Assembly (NCBI GenBank): GCA_958450365.1 | Contig: CAUEEP010000378.1 | Coordinates: 62,001-126,000 of the forward strand | Length of the DNA stretch: 64,000 nt | Source: Mesorhabditis belari | Taxonomy: Eukaryota; Nematoda; Chromadorea; Rhabditida; Rhabditidae | Reading direction: 5' to 3' | Shown here: piece by piece, positions 27,842-38,745 of the stretch | Layout: each line of letters starts with the position of its first letter | How positions within the stretch are numbered: the stretch's first letter is position 1 | Notes under the pieces: model-generated | What the model was told of the DNA's origin: nothing | The model's input: only the letters and a program-made list of their open reading frames with translations | Databases searched by the model: none | Program-made: the position numbers and the translations under genes

Positions 27842-30800
27842 ATGGAGAACGGTGAGTTTCTTTGTAAACGCATGAAGCCTAGTGCACTGAGTTAGAGCTT
27901 GTTTTCTTTGAAAAGACGTTTAAAACCACTAAAATCACGTTTAAAACCAGCTAAACTTCAACGTTTTCTGTAAACGCGCTGAATCTAGTGCATTGAATCA
28001 TCTTTAAAATTTCAATTTCAATATTGGGTTGGGGAGAATCTAAAAACAAAAATTCTTTTTTTAAGCTGGTTGAAGGCCTCAACATCACTAAAATTGCCGA
28101 ACTTTGCCCTGTCACGCTGAATTTGAAAGTTAAATAATTCCAAAATTTTGTTAAATTGTTAAAATAGGGAACCAACTTGTGGAGATAGGGAACCAGATTT
28201 GTTGAGATAGGGAACCAGATTTGTTGAGATGGGGAACCAGATTTGTTGAGATAGGGAACCAACTTGTTGAGATAGGGAACCAACTTGTGGAGATAGGGAA
28301 CCAGATTTGTTGAGATAGGGAACCAGATTTGTTGAGATGGGGAACCAGATTTGTTGAGATAGGGAACCAACTTGTTGAGATAGGGAACCAACTTGTGGAG
28401 ATAGGGAACCAGATTTGTTGAGATAGGGAACCAACTTGTTGAGATAGGGAACCAGATTTGTTGAGATAGGGAACCAGATTTGTTGAGATGGGGAACCAGA
28501 TTTGTTGAGATAGGGAACCAACTTGTGGAGATAGGGAACCAGATTTGTTGAGATAGGGAACCAACTTGTTGAGATAGGGAACCAGATTTGTTGAGATGGG
28601 GAACCAGATTTGTTGAGATAGGGAACCAGATTTGTTGAGATGGGGAACCAGATTTGTTGAGATAGGGAACCAACTTGTTGAGATAGGGAACCAACTTGTG
28701 GAGATAGGGAACCAGATTTGTTGAGATAGGGAACCAGATTTGTTGAGATAGGGAACCAGATTTGTTGAGATGGGGAACCAGATTTGTTGAGATAGGGAAC
28801 CAACTTGTGGAGATAGGGAACCAGATTTGTTGAGATAGGGAACCAGATTTGTTGAGATGGGGAACCAGATTTGTTGAGATAGGGAACCAACTTGTTGAGA
28901 TAGGGAACCAGATTTGTTGAGATGGGGAACCAGATTTGTTGAGATAGGGAACCAACTTGTTGAGATAGGGAACCAGATTTGTTGAGATAGGGAACCAGAT
29001 TTGTTGAGATGGGGAACCAGATTTGTTGAGATGGGGAACCAGATTTGTGGAGATAGGGAACCAAATTTGTTGAGATAGGGCACCAAATTTGTGGAGATAG
29101 GGAACCAACTTGTGGAGATAGGGAACCAGATTTGTTGAGATAGGGAACCAAATTTGTTGAGATAGGGAACGTCTTGTGTTAGACGTCTTTCAACTTTTCC
29201 TAGCCCCAACCCATTCAAATAATTTCTTGCTCTTGTGTTAGACGAAACCCATCCTTTCTGGTGCACTCAATTTCCAAAAATTAAGCAAATTTAGTGCACT
29301 AAAAAGAGTATGTTTTCATGCGAAAAGTGTAAAAGAACAAGATGTAAACGGAGACTTTTTGGCAAACTATTGTTCTAAAGGGAAAAACTTGCTTATCTTT
29401 AGGTTTTCTAAAGGAAAATCGAAAACATATTACGCTTGGAGTCTTTCTGTTAGTGATCAGCATCTTTATTCTCTTCATTGCCACTATTTATTCAGGAATT
29501 CACAAAATCGACGAAGGATCCGTTGGGATTTATTACAGGGTTTGTTTAGCAGCTTGAACTGGTAAACTACAGTATTTAATAAAGAAATCGACAAGAATAA
29601 GCAGATTCATAGAGAGAATTGAACTCTCGATCTTTTACTTTCCGGGTAATTGCTTCCTTTCCATCCTTTTCAGAACTTTTCCAGTTTCCTGTCGAGACTG
29701 GACTTTATTGACTCATTTCGAACAATTTTCTTTCCAAAAATATCCTTTATCTGCGTCATTTGTCAAAAATTAAAAGAGAATTGGTGATTTTTTTCAATTT
29801 TTCCTTCCTTTTTCTTATTTTCATTGCGATTTCCCAATCGAGAGATCGATTTAATTCATTTTTTCCGTTTTTACATAAGAAAACATACAGTATTTAATAA
29901 AGAAATGAAAAGAAAAGCAAATTTTTAGTATTCGTTCAGAGGTATAAACGGATGTGGACTAGAATTTGGGTTAAGTTAAAGAGAGTGGATCCCTTTTGAT
30001 ATCCCGCCATCTCTAACACCCCGACAACCCAACTCAACTCCTCCAACGTATTAGAGGGGAGTCCCTGTGAAATGACCGACCTGTACTGCAGTTGCATAGA
30101 CCCGGAAGATATGTATCTTTATTTACAGTAGTACAATAAGACGAATAGATTACAAATGAGTGTAAGGGGAAGGAGGGACTTCAAATGGTAGTCTCACTTG
30201 TCCTCCTAGGCCTAGGCAATCCCAAGGACCCTAGGCAATCCCAAGGACCCTAGGCAATCCCAAGGATCCTAGGCAATCCCAAGGATCCTAGGCAATCCCA
30301 AGGATCCTAGGCAATCCTAAGGATTTCGGCAATAAAAGGGATAAGCACAGGGCAAAACACATTTGCATAAGAATAGACAAATCATTCAATAATAACAATA
30401 GTAACTAAAATATCAGTTTGACTGTTTGACAGCTGACAGTTTGACAGCTGAAAATAGAAAGGAAATTGAAGTCTCGATCTTTTACTTTCCCGGTAATTGC
30501 TTTAACTTTAATAACTTTAACATTGACTAGGCAAAAAGGCAAAGTCAAAGTGATCTTAATTTAATTTTAAATCAAATTTAAATGAATTCATGAACTACGG
30601 GAGAAATCTACTAAAAGAATTATAGAATCGGCTATACTGATTTCTGAATTTCAGTATACAGGGTGTCCCAGAATTACGGTAACCGGCTCTGCCCCGCTGC
30701 TTTGCCCGTTTTTGAGTTTTGAGTTGCCTGTGATTTAGCTTTTTTTTGGTTTATTCTCTTTTTTTGAATGTTTTGTTAATGTTTACATCAAAATCTGATT

Positions 30801-32262
30801 TTAAATTTAGAATGACGAAGCCTTCTGCTCATCGTAACTCGATCATTCAACTTCACAAAGGCGGGACCCGAGCGATTGATATTTCAAAGCGATTGAAAGT
30901 CTCAAAGAAGCTGGTTTCGACGACTATTGCAAGATTCAAGGAACTGGGCACCAATTTCGATCGGAAAGGACGAGGTAACAAACGATCTGTTATCAACAAA
31001 GCCATCATCAAGAAGGTGCGACGCAACGGCAAGACGCCGTTGTTTTTTGTTCGGCAGGGCATTAAAGTGAATGCGCAGAATTATCTGGATATTTTGAAAA
31101 ATGAGCTTCTTCCTTGGAGCAAAAAACACTTTGGGAAGAGGATTTGGTGCTTCCAACAAGACGAGGCGCCGGCGCATAAAGCAAAATTGGTTCAGGATTG
31201 GTGTGCTAACAACTTCCCAGACTTCATCAGTTTCAACCAATGGCCACCTTCGTCCCCGGATCTCAATCCAATGGATTTCTCTGTATGGAGTGTTTTGGAG
31301 TCCCAGGCTTGCGCAAAATCACATAAAACAGTGGAATCGTTGAAGAAAGCGCTTCAAAAAGCGTGGGAGGCGTCGATCCACAATACCTTCTCGCCACCGT
31401 CGACGCTTTTCCAAAACGTTTACAGGCTTGCATCGACGCTAAGGGATCTCACTTTGAAAAAAATTGAATTATTCTGTTGAATAGTGTTAAAAGAATAAAT
31501 TTGTTCGTTTACTTTTCGTTCTTGGTCAATTTTGGCTTTCTAGTCCCGCTCCTTACAGGTTACCGCAATTCTGGGACACCCTGTACTGAAACTTTTTACT
31601 TTACTTTTACTTTTTATTCTTTTATTCTTCTGTAGATTCTTTTTTTTAAGAAAATAATGAGAAAATTTGTAATTTATTCCACTATTTTATGGAAAACAAT
31701 TGAAATTTCATTCCGCGTATTGAAATTCACTTTTTTTGTTTAAGCAGGAATCGTAAACAATGTTCCAGCAAAAACAAAAAACATTTATAAACAAAAACAC
31801 CATTTTCTTAAATCATTTCTAATCATTCTTCCGTTAATAAAAGTCGAAATAAATCAATCCTTTTCCCAGAAACATTTTCTCAAAAAAGGAAAAGAATTAA
31901 CCGGGACTCAAACTAGGGTAAAAAAATTCTGGAGACGAGCAAATCCATTGCTTAGCTCTGTTTTTAAGGACAAGAGAAAAAGCTTATAAGAACCGAAATT
32001 GGCCTAAACTTTGATGCCAGATATTTTGCGTTACAGCGCTCTGGAGCTCCATATTCGGAATCAACATGACCGATTCTATAAGGCTGGCTCTCGTATCAAA
32101 ATGCGACTTGATGCCTTTCCCTAGTTAGCTATCCGGTACCTTAAATTGCCAAGAGAAAGAAAGAAAGACAAAGGGGAGAAGAAAGAAAGAAAGACAAGGG
32201 GAAGAAGAAAGAAGGAAAGACAAGGGGAAGAAGAAAGAAAGAAAGACAAGGGGAAGAAGAAA

Positions 32263-32299
<37 letters not shown>

Positions 32300-35200
32300 G
32301 AAGAAAGAAAGAAAGAAAGGAAATACTTGAATCTTTAGAACCGTGAGCTCTTAAAAATCAAAACCACATCTATTACTAATAAAGAAATGAAGGAATTGAC
32401 AAAAAAAAAGTAGATTTTTGTAGAGGTGCTTATCTAGCTACAGTACACTACAGTACAACATTACACAGTATCTAGCTATAGTACACTTCTGTCTACAAAG
32501 TAGTTTATCTAAACTTATTTCTTTCTATTTCTAGTCAACTAGAGTCCAAAATAAGCCATCGTTTAAATCAAAAATCATCAAATGAAAAGCTTTAAACTTT
32601 TCAGGGTGGAGCTTTGTTGGATGAAATCTCTGATCCGGGTTATCACGTGAAAATACCATATATTACAACGGTAAAACAAGTTCAGGTAGATCTTTATGAT
32701 GTACTTTTTGCTTAAAACTGTAAACATACCCTTTCTAGTCCATTGGTTTCTTTATTTTTCCCTTTTTTAGATCACAATTCAAACAGACACAGTGGAAAAT
32801 GTTCCTTGTGGAACGCAAGGTGGTGTCATGATCTATTTCGACCGAATCGAAGTTGTAAACATTTTGAAAAAGAAAGCTGTTCACGATATTGTCCAGAATT
32901 ACACAGTTGACTATGATAAGCCATTGATTTATCAAAAGGTAAGAATTTAGAGTTTTTTTGAATCAACTAAACAATCATCACTAGGTTCATCACGAAATCA
33001 ATCAATTCTGCAGTAAACACACCATTCAACAAGTCTATATTGATCTATTTGGTAAGTTTCTTTAGCTTTTCTTAGCTTTTCTTAGCTTTTCTTAGCTTTC
33101 TTCTTAGCTTTCTGCTTAGCTTTCTTAGCTTTCTTAGCTTTTCTTAGCTTTCTTCTTAGCTTTCTTAGCTTTTCTTAGCTTTTCTTAGCTTTGCTTAGCT
33201 TTTCTTAGCTTTCTTAGCTTTTCTTAGCTTTCTTCTTAGCTTTCTGCTTAGCTTTCTTAGCTTTCTTAGCTTTTCTTAGCTTTCTTCTTAGCTTTCTGCT
33301 TAGCTTTTCTTAGCTTTCTTCTTAGCTTTCTGCTTAGCTTTTCTTAGCTTTCTTCTTAGCTTTCTGCTTAGCTTTCTTAGCTTTCTTAGCTTTTCTTAGC
33401 TTTCTTCTTAGCTTTCTTAGCTTTTCTTAGCTTTTCTTAGCTTTCTTAGCTTTCTTAGCTTTTCTCTAGCTTTTCTTAGCTTTTCTTAGCTTTTCTCTAG
33501 CTTTTCTTAGCTTTCTTCTTAGCTTTCTTAGCTTTTCTTAGCTTTTCTTAGCTTTCTTCTTAGCTTTCTGCTTAGCTTTCTTAGCTTTCTTAGCTTTTCT
33601 TAGCTTTTCTCTAGCTTTTCTTAGCTTTTCTTAGCTTTCTTCTTAGCTTTCTTAGCTTTTCTTAGCTTTTCTTAGCTTTGCTTAGATTTTCTTAGCTTTT
33701 CTTAGCTTTTCTTAGCTTTTCTCTAGCTTTTCTTAGCTTTTCTTAGCTTTCTTCTTAGCTTTCTTAGCTTTTCTTAGCTTTTCTTAGCTTTCTTCTTAGC
33801 TTTCTGCTTAGCTTTCTTAGCTTTCTTAGCTTTTCTTAGCTTTTCTCTAGCTTTTCTTAGCTTTTCTTAGCTTTCTTCTTAGCTTTCTTAGCTTTTCTTA
33901 GCTTTTCTTAGCTTTGCTTAGATTTTCTTAGCTTTTCTTAACTTTTCTTAGCTTTTCTTATTCTTTAACATCTCTTTTTTAAGATTAGCTTTTATTTAAG
34001 TTGATATTATTGTATTATTGATAAAAAATAGATTAAGAAACTTTTTGGGGAAAAAATTTCAATCAATTTGGCTTTTTTTATGTATTTTTTATGTATTTTA
34101 AAAGATTTTATCAAAGTTATTTTAATTTTTTTTTGAGTTAACAATATGATAAAATTGATAATTGTTTTAAAGAGTTCTTAACAATTTTATTTTCATATTA
34201 GCTCCATGCATAAGAAATGCGGATTTCAACATTTTCATCAATTTATTTTCATCAATTTCCAACGATAGAAAGCTGATATCGATGAATGTTATAAAGTATT
34301 TGAAAGTTGCAAATCTCCTCTACAAAATAGGCTAAAACGTGTTTCAATTGATCGAACCATTGAAGAAATTTCGAGGGCCAAATGCGAGTGACCAAAAAAA
34401 GGGCACTTTTTGAAAACCCCACTTTCACAAGAGTTCGGTTTTGTTTTTTTCTTTATTTAAAAAAGAAATGAATAGCTTTGGTCTAACAGAAATTGCAGGA
34501 GTATTAGAAATGGGTTACCCTGTAAAAGCTTGCCAGAGCTCTGAAAGCTCTTGCTCTGGCTCTTGTTCTTGTTCTTGATCTTGTTCCTCTTCTTGTTCTT
34601 GTTCTTGTTCCTGTTCTTGTTCTTGTTCTTGTTCTTGTTCCTCTTCTTGTCCTTGTTCTTGTTCTTGTTCCTGTTCTTGTTCTTGTTCTTGTTCATGCTC
34701 TTGAGCTTGATCTTGTTCTTGTTCTTGTTCTTGTTCCTGTCCTTGTCCTTGTCCTTGCTCTTGCTCTTGCTCTTGCTCTTGCTCTTGTTCTTGTTCCTGC
34801 TCAAAGTTAAGATCAAAGCGAACGTAAATTAAACTTCTCAAATTCTAAATGAAATCCAATGCATAAAGATCTTTCAGATCAAATCGATGAAAATTTGAAG
34901 AGTGCAATTCAAGAAGAGTTGCACATTCTCGCTCCGGGTCTTTACGTTCAATCAGTCCGTGTCACAAAGCCGAGAATTCCTGACGCGATTAAAGCAAATT
35001 ATGAGGAAATTGAGACGGAAAAGGTTTAAATCACATTTAAGGATTGAATTCTACAGACCTTTAAACTAAAAACTTGCTCTCTTTTTCAGACAAAACTCCT
35101 TGTTGCAGTCGAGCATCAAAAAGTAGTTGAAAAAGAGGCAGAAACTGATCGAAAGAAGTCAATTATTGGTTGGTTTAAAATACAAATTTTCAATCCCAAT

Positions 35201-37709
35201 CCCCAATCCCCAATCTTTTCTAGAAGCTGAAAAAGTGGCACAAGTGGCTGATGTGAAATTCAAGCAGAATATCGCCGAAAAAGAAATGGAAAAAACGGTG
35301 AACAAACTCCAAGATCAGATTCATTTGGGTGATTTTTCTTTTACGTTTTTTAAATCACAAATCTTAGCCAAAGAAAAAGCAAACGCCGATGCCGAGTTCT
35401 ACCGAGTCGCTAAAGAATCCGAAGCGAACGCGAAATTGTTAACGAAGTGAGTAAGAAAAATTATTGTCACCGTAAAAACACCAATAGAACAGCCTATAGG
35501 AGCGTCGGGTTTTCTAAATTTACTCTCCAAACAAACACTCAGATCTCGACACGAGTACGTTTGTTTCTGAGCATTTAGATATCAAATTAAAGTAGAGAAG
35601 ATGCGTGATTTTTTGAGATATAACACAGGTTTCTATCATTAACCAGTGCTTAGAAAAAATGATGAAAAATTGGTTATTTTTTGCCACTTTTCAATCATTT
35701 TTTTCTAAGCACTGGTTATAGCTAAAAATACATGAAATAGCTCAAAAAATTGCCTATTATCTCTACTTTAATTTGATATCTAAGCGCGTAGAAATAAATG
35801 TCTGGGCGCCGAGATATGAGCGGTTTTTTGAGAAGCGATGACGTGATGCTTCTATAGAGAAGCTTTATTTATAGCTTTAGAGTTTATTTAGAGCTTTTAG
35901 AGCTTATTTAGAGCTGATTTAGAGCTTTATTTAGAGCTTTAGAGCTTATTTAGAGCTTGATTTAAAGCTTAGACCTAGTTGTGCACTTTTCTGGCTTTTC
36001 TAACTTCATTTACAGAGAATACATCGAACTGCAACGCATCAAAGCGATCCGAGAAAACAACAAGATTTACTATGGAGACAGCATTCCGAAGGCTTTTTTG
36101 CAAGTGAGTAGATCAAATTTGTAATGAAACAAACGAGAAAAAAAGGCTTTTCATTGATCTTTACTCTTCTCTGGGCGTGCTTTTGTTCTTTGAATTTGTA
36201 AAGATCATCTAAATGAAAGCCGGGCAGTATTCAAAATTGATGGACACTAGGAAAAAGGATTCAAATCAGCTTATAAAGGTCGATAAAGCTTTCAGGATAC
36301 ATTTAAGGTTTATAAAATTCTTGTAATTAACTAGAAAATCCTTAAAACTAACTAAAAACCTAGAAGATTCAGCAAAATGAACTCGATTTACCGATTACCG
36401 TATTTTCTCTAGTAGTGCACCCAGAATTACGGCCGGTTTTATGCTCCTTTGTAAGTCGTGGAGCTTGAGTTTGTATTTGAGTATTGAAGATCGTTTGACA
36501 ACGTTGTGCACAGTTTGGCGAGTGACCGGAAGCTTCATCTCCTTGCGAACCTCTTCGAACCTCTTGTGATGTCGTCGTGTTGGAAAGACGTCTCGTAATT
36601 GCGCGTTCGTCTTGATCGGTCAATTTTTGCTTTCGGTCCCGTGTTTCTTCCTTCTTAGGAGTCACTTTGGTCTTGAGATACGTGCGAATACACTTCTCAG
36701 AACGTCCGATGCGACGAGCAATGTCCCTGTTTGAGTGACCAAGCGTGTGGAGCACATCGATACGTGTTTTCTCCACCACATCCAGTTGTTTTCCAAGTGG
36801 CATATCTGAAAATGTAAAAACATTTATAAACATAACTAATAAGTAAAAAAATGAGAAATCCATCCAATATCCTCGAAAACCATCAGCACCATCAAGGTTG
36901 AACTTCTTTTCGTCACTCCAAATAATCTAAACATAAAATATATAAGAAATACTAGTAAAACAACTCCTTCCCATTTGGTCTTCTGGTTCTTTTGAGCGAA
37001 ATTTATACGGGCGGCTTTATGCTCCTTTGTAAGTCGTGGAGCTTGAGTTTGTATTTGAGTATTGAAGATCGTTTGACAACGGTGTGCACAGTTTGGCGAG
37101 TTGCCGGGAAGCTTCATCTCCTTGCGAACGTCGTGTTGGCGTGTCGGCGAGTGGTGTCGTCGTGTTGGAAAGACGTCTCGTAATTGCGCGTTCGTCTTGA
37201 TCGGTCAACTTTTTCTTTCGGTCCCGTGTTTCTTTCTTCTTAGGAATCAGGTGACGATTTTACTGTTTCCAAGCTTTCACAGAAGCTCAACACTCAAATC
37301 CCCCACTAGATCTCATCGTCAGCTACATTTCCCGGCCCCATATCGATAGGTTTTGATAAGCGGTTCTCGAGATTTCGAGGAATTTAGGTAACGCTCTGGG
37401 TGCATTACTCTATTAGAGAGAGTAGTACTCTAAAAAGCTCTAAGTACTCTAAAAAAGCTATAGTACTAATGAAAACTAGCTCAAGAAATCTCTCAAGAAA
37501 CCTCTCTTCACCAGAATCCTTTAATAAAACTCTAAAATTATACATATTTTCTTTGAAATTTACTCCTCAACACTTCATCCAGTCAGTAGAACTTTTCTAA
37601 ACATTATCAAAGAAAAAGTTGACTTAAATTTTAGGATAACAATCGCTCTGATCGCTCTTTGTCGACCGTCCTCTTGCCCACCGATTCACCACAAATCGAA
37701 AGCAATTAA
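27842..37709 (+). CDS. Erlin-like SPFH-domain ER membrane protein, copy 2
   Basis: Exons: 27842-27851 (MEN), 29403-29539, 32605-32685, 32771-32938, 32985-33051, 34878-35023, 35090-35168, 35224-35328, 35368-35446, 36016-36103, 37635-37709. Phases are consistent; 344 aa, like mammalian erlins. Membrane segment about 13-33 ([20 protein letters not shown]), then [48 protein letters not shown] (NYT glycosylation site), [62 protein letters not shown]. The C-tail [17 protein letters not shown] differs from copy 1 ([17 protein letters not shown]), with shared R..LSTVL..TD. All introns match copy 1 except one (see findings). The tiny first exon is inferred from ATG, phase and a strong GTGAGT donor. 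Introns 1, 2 and 5 hold large repeats. Role as for copy 1: inferred ER scaffold. Confidence 0.9.
28166..29172 (-). repeat. 22/21-bp satellite GAGATAGGGAACCAGATTTGTT
   Basis: About 46 units mixing GAGATAGGGAACCAGATTTG+TT (22 bp), GAGATAGGGAACCAACTTGTT (21 bp) and GAGATGGGG variants, in intron 1 of erlin copy 2. Because neither period is a multiple of three and no unit has a stop in any - strand frame, all three - strand frames stay open for 330-385 codons (repeats of [20 protein letters not shown]). Frame mixing and lack of a start context argue against coding. Confidence 0.92.
29598..29665 (-). pseudogene. tRNA-like fragment
   Basis: GAGAGAATTGAACTCTCGAT is B-box/T-arm-like, and TTACTTTCCGGGTAATTGCTT follows. 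A second, more decayed copy lies at 30,465-30,510 (TTGAAGTCTCGATCTTTTAC). Both lie in erlin 2 intron 2. Confidence 0.4.
30208..30332 (+). repeat. 18-bp minisatellite CCTAGGCAATCCCAAGGA
   Basis: About seven units of AATCCCAAGGATCCTAGGC in erlin 2 intron 2. Confidence 0.85.
30659..31583 (+). mobile_element. maT-type (DD37D) mariner element, internally deleted
   Basis: The TIR CAGGGTGTCCCAGAATTACG and its inverted match (..GCAATTCTGGGACACCCTG) are flanked by TA at 30657-30658 and 31584-31585. At 925 bp it is shorter than usual full-length elements (about 1.3 kb). It lies in erlin 2 intron 2, same strand. Confidence 0.88.
30812..31480 (+). CDS. Fused transposase remnant ORF (HTH plus C-terminal catalytic part)
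   Basis: An intact frame of 222 residues from the likely ATG ([20 protein letters not shown]). The N-terminal helix-turn-helix ([20 protein letters not shown]) is fused after about 70 residues to the catalytic C-terminal half: [14 protein letters not shown] and [20 protein letters not shown]. Spacing from the Asp of QQDEAPAH to the Asp of NPMDFS is 37 residues, the DD37D (maT) arrangement. The segment with the first catalytic Asp is gone, so cleavage activity is not expected, yet DNA binding could persist. Such deletion products can act as repressors in other Tc1/mariner systems; here that is speculation. Confidence 0.75.
   Translation: MTKPSAHRNSIIQLHKGGTRAIDISKRLKVSKKLVSTTIARFKELGTNFDRKGRGNKRSVINKAIIKKVRRNGKTPLFFVRQGIKVNAQNYLDILKNELLPWSKKHFGKRIWCFQQDEAPAHKAKLVQDWCANNFPDFISFNQWPPSSPDLNPMDFSVWSVLESQACAKSHKTVESLKKALQKAWEASIHNTFSPPSTLFQNVYRLASTLRDLTLKKIELFC
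31584..32147. other. Erlin 2 intron 2, unassigned
   Basis: AT-rich, with a tRNA-like remnant at 31,890-31,960 (ACCGGGACTCAAACTAGGGT ... GCTTAGCTCTG, - strand). No gene. Confidence 0.35.
32148..32330 (+). repeat. Purine-rich GAAAGAAAGACAAGGGGAAG repeat
   Basis: Units of about 30 bp (AGAAAGAAAGACAAGGGGAA) fade into GAAA tetranucleotide repeats. Erlin 2 intron 2. Confidence 0.8.
33059..33962 (+). repeat. TTTTCTTAGC satellite (erlin 2, intron 5)
   Basis: About 85 units of 10-12 bp (CTTTTCTTAG, CTTTCTTCTTAG, CTTTCTGCTTAG) over 900 bp, starting 8 bases after the exon 5 donor. Larger blocks of about 220 bp are repeated within it. Every unit presents pyrimidine tract + TAG, close to a nematode 3' splice site, on the transcribed strand. 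Confidence 0.92.
34555..34802 (+). repeat. TTGTTC hexanucleotide array (erlin 2, intron 5)
   Basis: TTGTTCTTGTTCCTGTTC and variants (TTGTCC, TTGCTC) for about 250 bp, ending 75 bases before exon 6. It gives artefactual Gln/Glu, Lys/Asn and Leu/Phe ORFs in the frames of both strands. Confidence 0.88.
35492..35865. mobile_element. Hairpin MITE in erlin 2 intron 9
   Basis: An inverted repeat: ends CTATAGGAGCGTC / GATGCTTCTATAG; arms ATTTAGATATCAAATTAAAG / CTTTAATTTGATATCTAAGC; core ACCAGTGCTTAGAAAAAATG / CATTTTTTTCTAAGCACTGG. About 370 bp, non-coding. It is followed by a TTTAGAGCTTA array (35,865-35,965). Confidence 0.7.
36399..37430 (-). mobile_element. MITE family A element carrying Tc3-like transposase remnants
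   Basis: The left end TACCGTATTTTCTCTAGTAGTG and the right-hand 180 bp (37,250-37,425: inverted GATGAGATCTAGTGGGGGAT, CTCGAAATCTCGAGAACCGC, TAATAGAGTAATGCACCC) match MITE family A. Inside, on the - strand, is a Tc3-type N-terminal domain: [56 protein letters not shown] second partial copy at 37,240-36,850 runs on to [20 protein letters not shown] and a decayed [15 protein letters not shown] stretch. The catalytic part is missing. It lies in erlin 2 intron 10. Confidence 0.7.
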
Positions 37710-38220
37710 CATTTTATTTCACAGAATCTTTAAGAACTTGAAGAACTTTAAAAACAATCTTTCAAAATTCAAAATAGCAAAATTTTCACAGAAAAATACA
37801 CGTTTTTGCTGAAAACCCGGTGCTATAACAAAGAAAAGCTCATTTTTCAATTAAATTAAATAAGAATTAGAGATTTATGATGGAAATCGAGTAATAGTAT
37901 CACGATTTTACTCTCCTTTCACTTCATTCTTTTGATTTCCCAATGATTCATCGGTTTGTTGAACGGTTTTCTGAAATTCTTAAATAAATCTACCGTTAAA
38001 GTACTCCAATATTTGTAAAACATTGAAATTTAGTTAAGAACTTGAAAAATAAGCTGAAATCTTTCTTAATCAAGTAATTGGAAGATTTTTGATTTTGAAA
38101 AGGTTCGAATTTTGTAGCGATAGAATCGATCGATCGATATCAATTGTTTTTTTCGATTAATCATTTGATTCTTTCTTTCTTTGGTTCTCTTGCCTATCAA
38201 AAACTGAACGTTAGGTGGAA
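37710..38220. other. Intergenic after erlin copy 2
   Basis: AT-rich. No AATAAA was picked out with confidence close to the stop, and no gene is seen. Confidence 0.35.
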
Positions 38221-38221
38221 T

Positions 38222-38743
38222 GGCTTATAGATTCTAGGTTTTTTATTATTGATTGATTGATAGATTCTTTACTGTTAATTGAACGATAGATTCTTTATTA
38301 CTAATTGATCGATACTTTCTTTATTACTATATGATCGATAGACTCTTTATTATTAATTCATTAATAGATTCTTAATTACTAATTGATCGATGGATTCTTT
38401 ACTTTTAATCGATTGATAGATTCTTAATTATTAATCGATTGATAAACTCTTTACTGTTCATTGATCGAGAGATTCTTTATTATTAATTGATTAATAGATT
38501 CTTTATTATTGATTGCTCGACAGGCTCTTTATTACCAATTGATGGATAGATTCTTTACTGTTAATTGAACGATAGGTTCTTTATTATTAATTGATCAATA
38601 GACTCTTTATTACCAATTGATGGATAGATTCTTTACTGTTAATTGAACGATAGGTTCTTAATTATTAATCGATTGATAGACTCTTTACTGTTAATTGAAC
38701 GATAGGTTCTTTATTGTTAATTGATCAATAGGTTCTTTATTAC
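38222..38743 (+). repeat. ATTGATCGATAGATTCTTTA satellite, left part
   Basis: About 16 units of 31-33 bp (ATTGATCGATAGATTCTTTATTACTA and variants, including ATTGAACGATAGGTTC). The array is interrupted by a mariner at 38,746 and continues at 39,980-40,018. A three-unit seed with the same leader (CTATCAAAnAnTGAACGTTA) lies at 43,535-43,640 in the SLC10 gene. Confidence 0.85.
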
Positions 38744-38745
38744 TA

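Noticed and set aside
27951..29266. Overlapping 330-385 codon ORFs with repeats of [15 protein letters not shown]
   Set aside because: All three - strand frames are open because the 22/21-bp satellite lacks stops; no start context, splice signals or codon bias, and the array is intronic.
34457..34841. Gln/Glu-rich and Lys/Asn-rich ORFs
   Set aside because: Hexanucleotide TTGTTC array inside erlin 2 intron 5.
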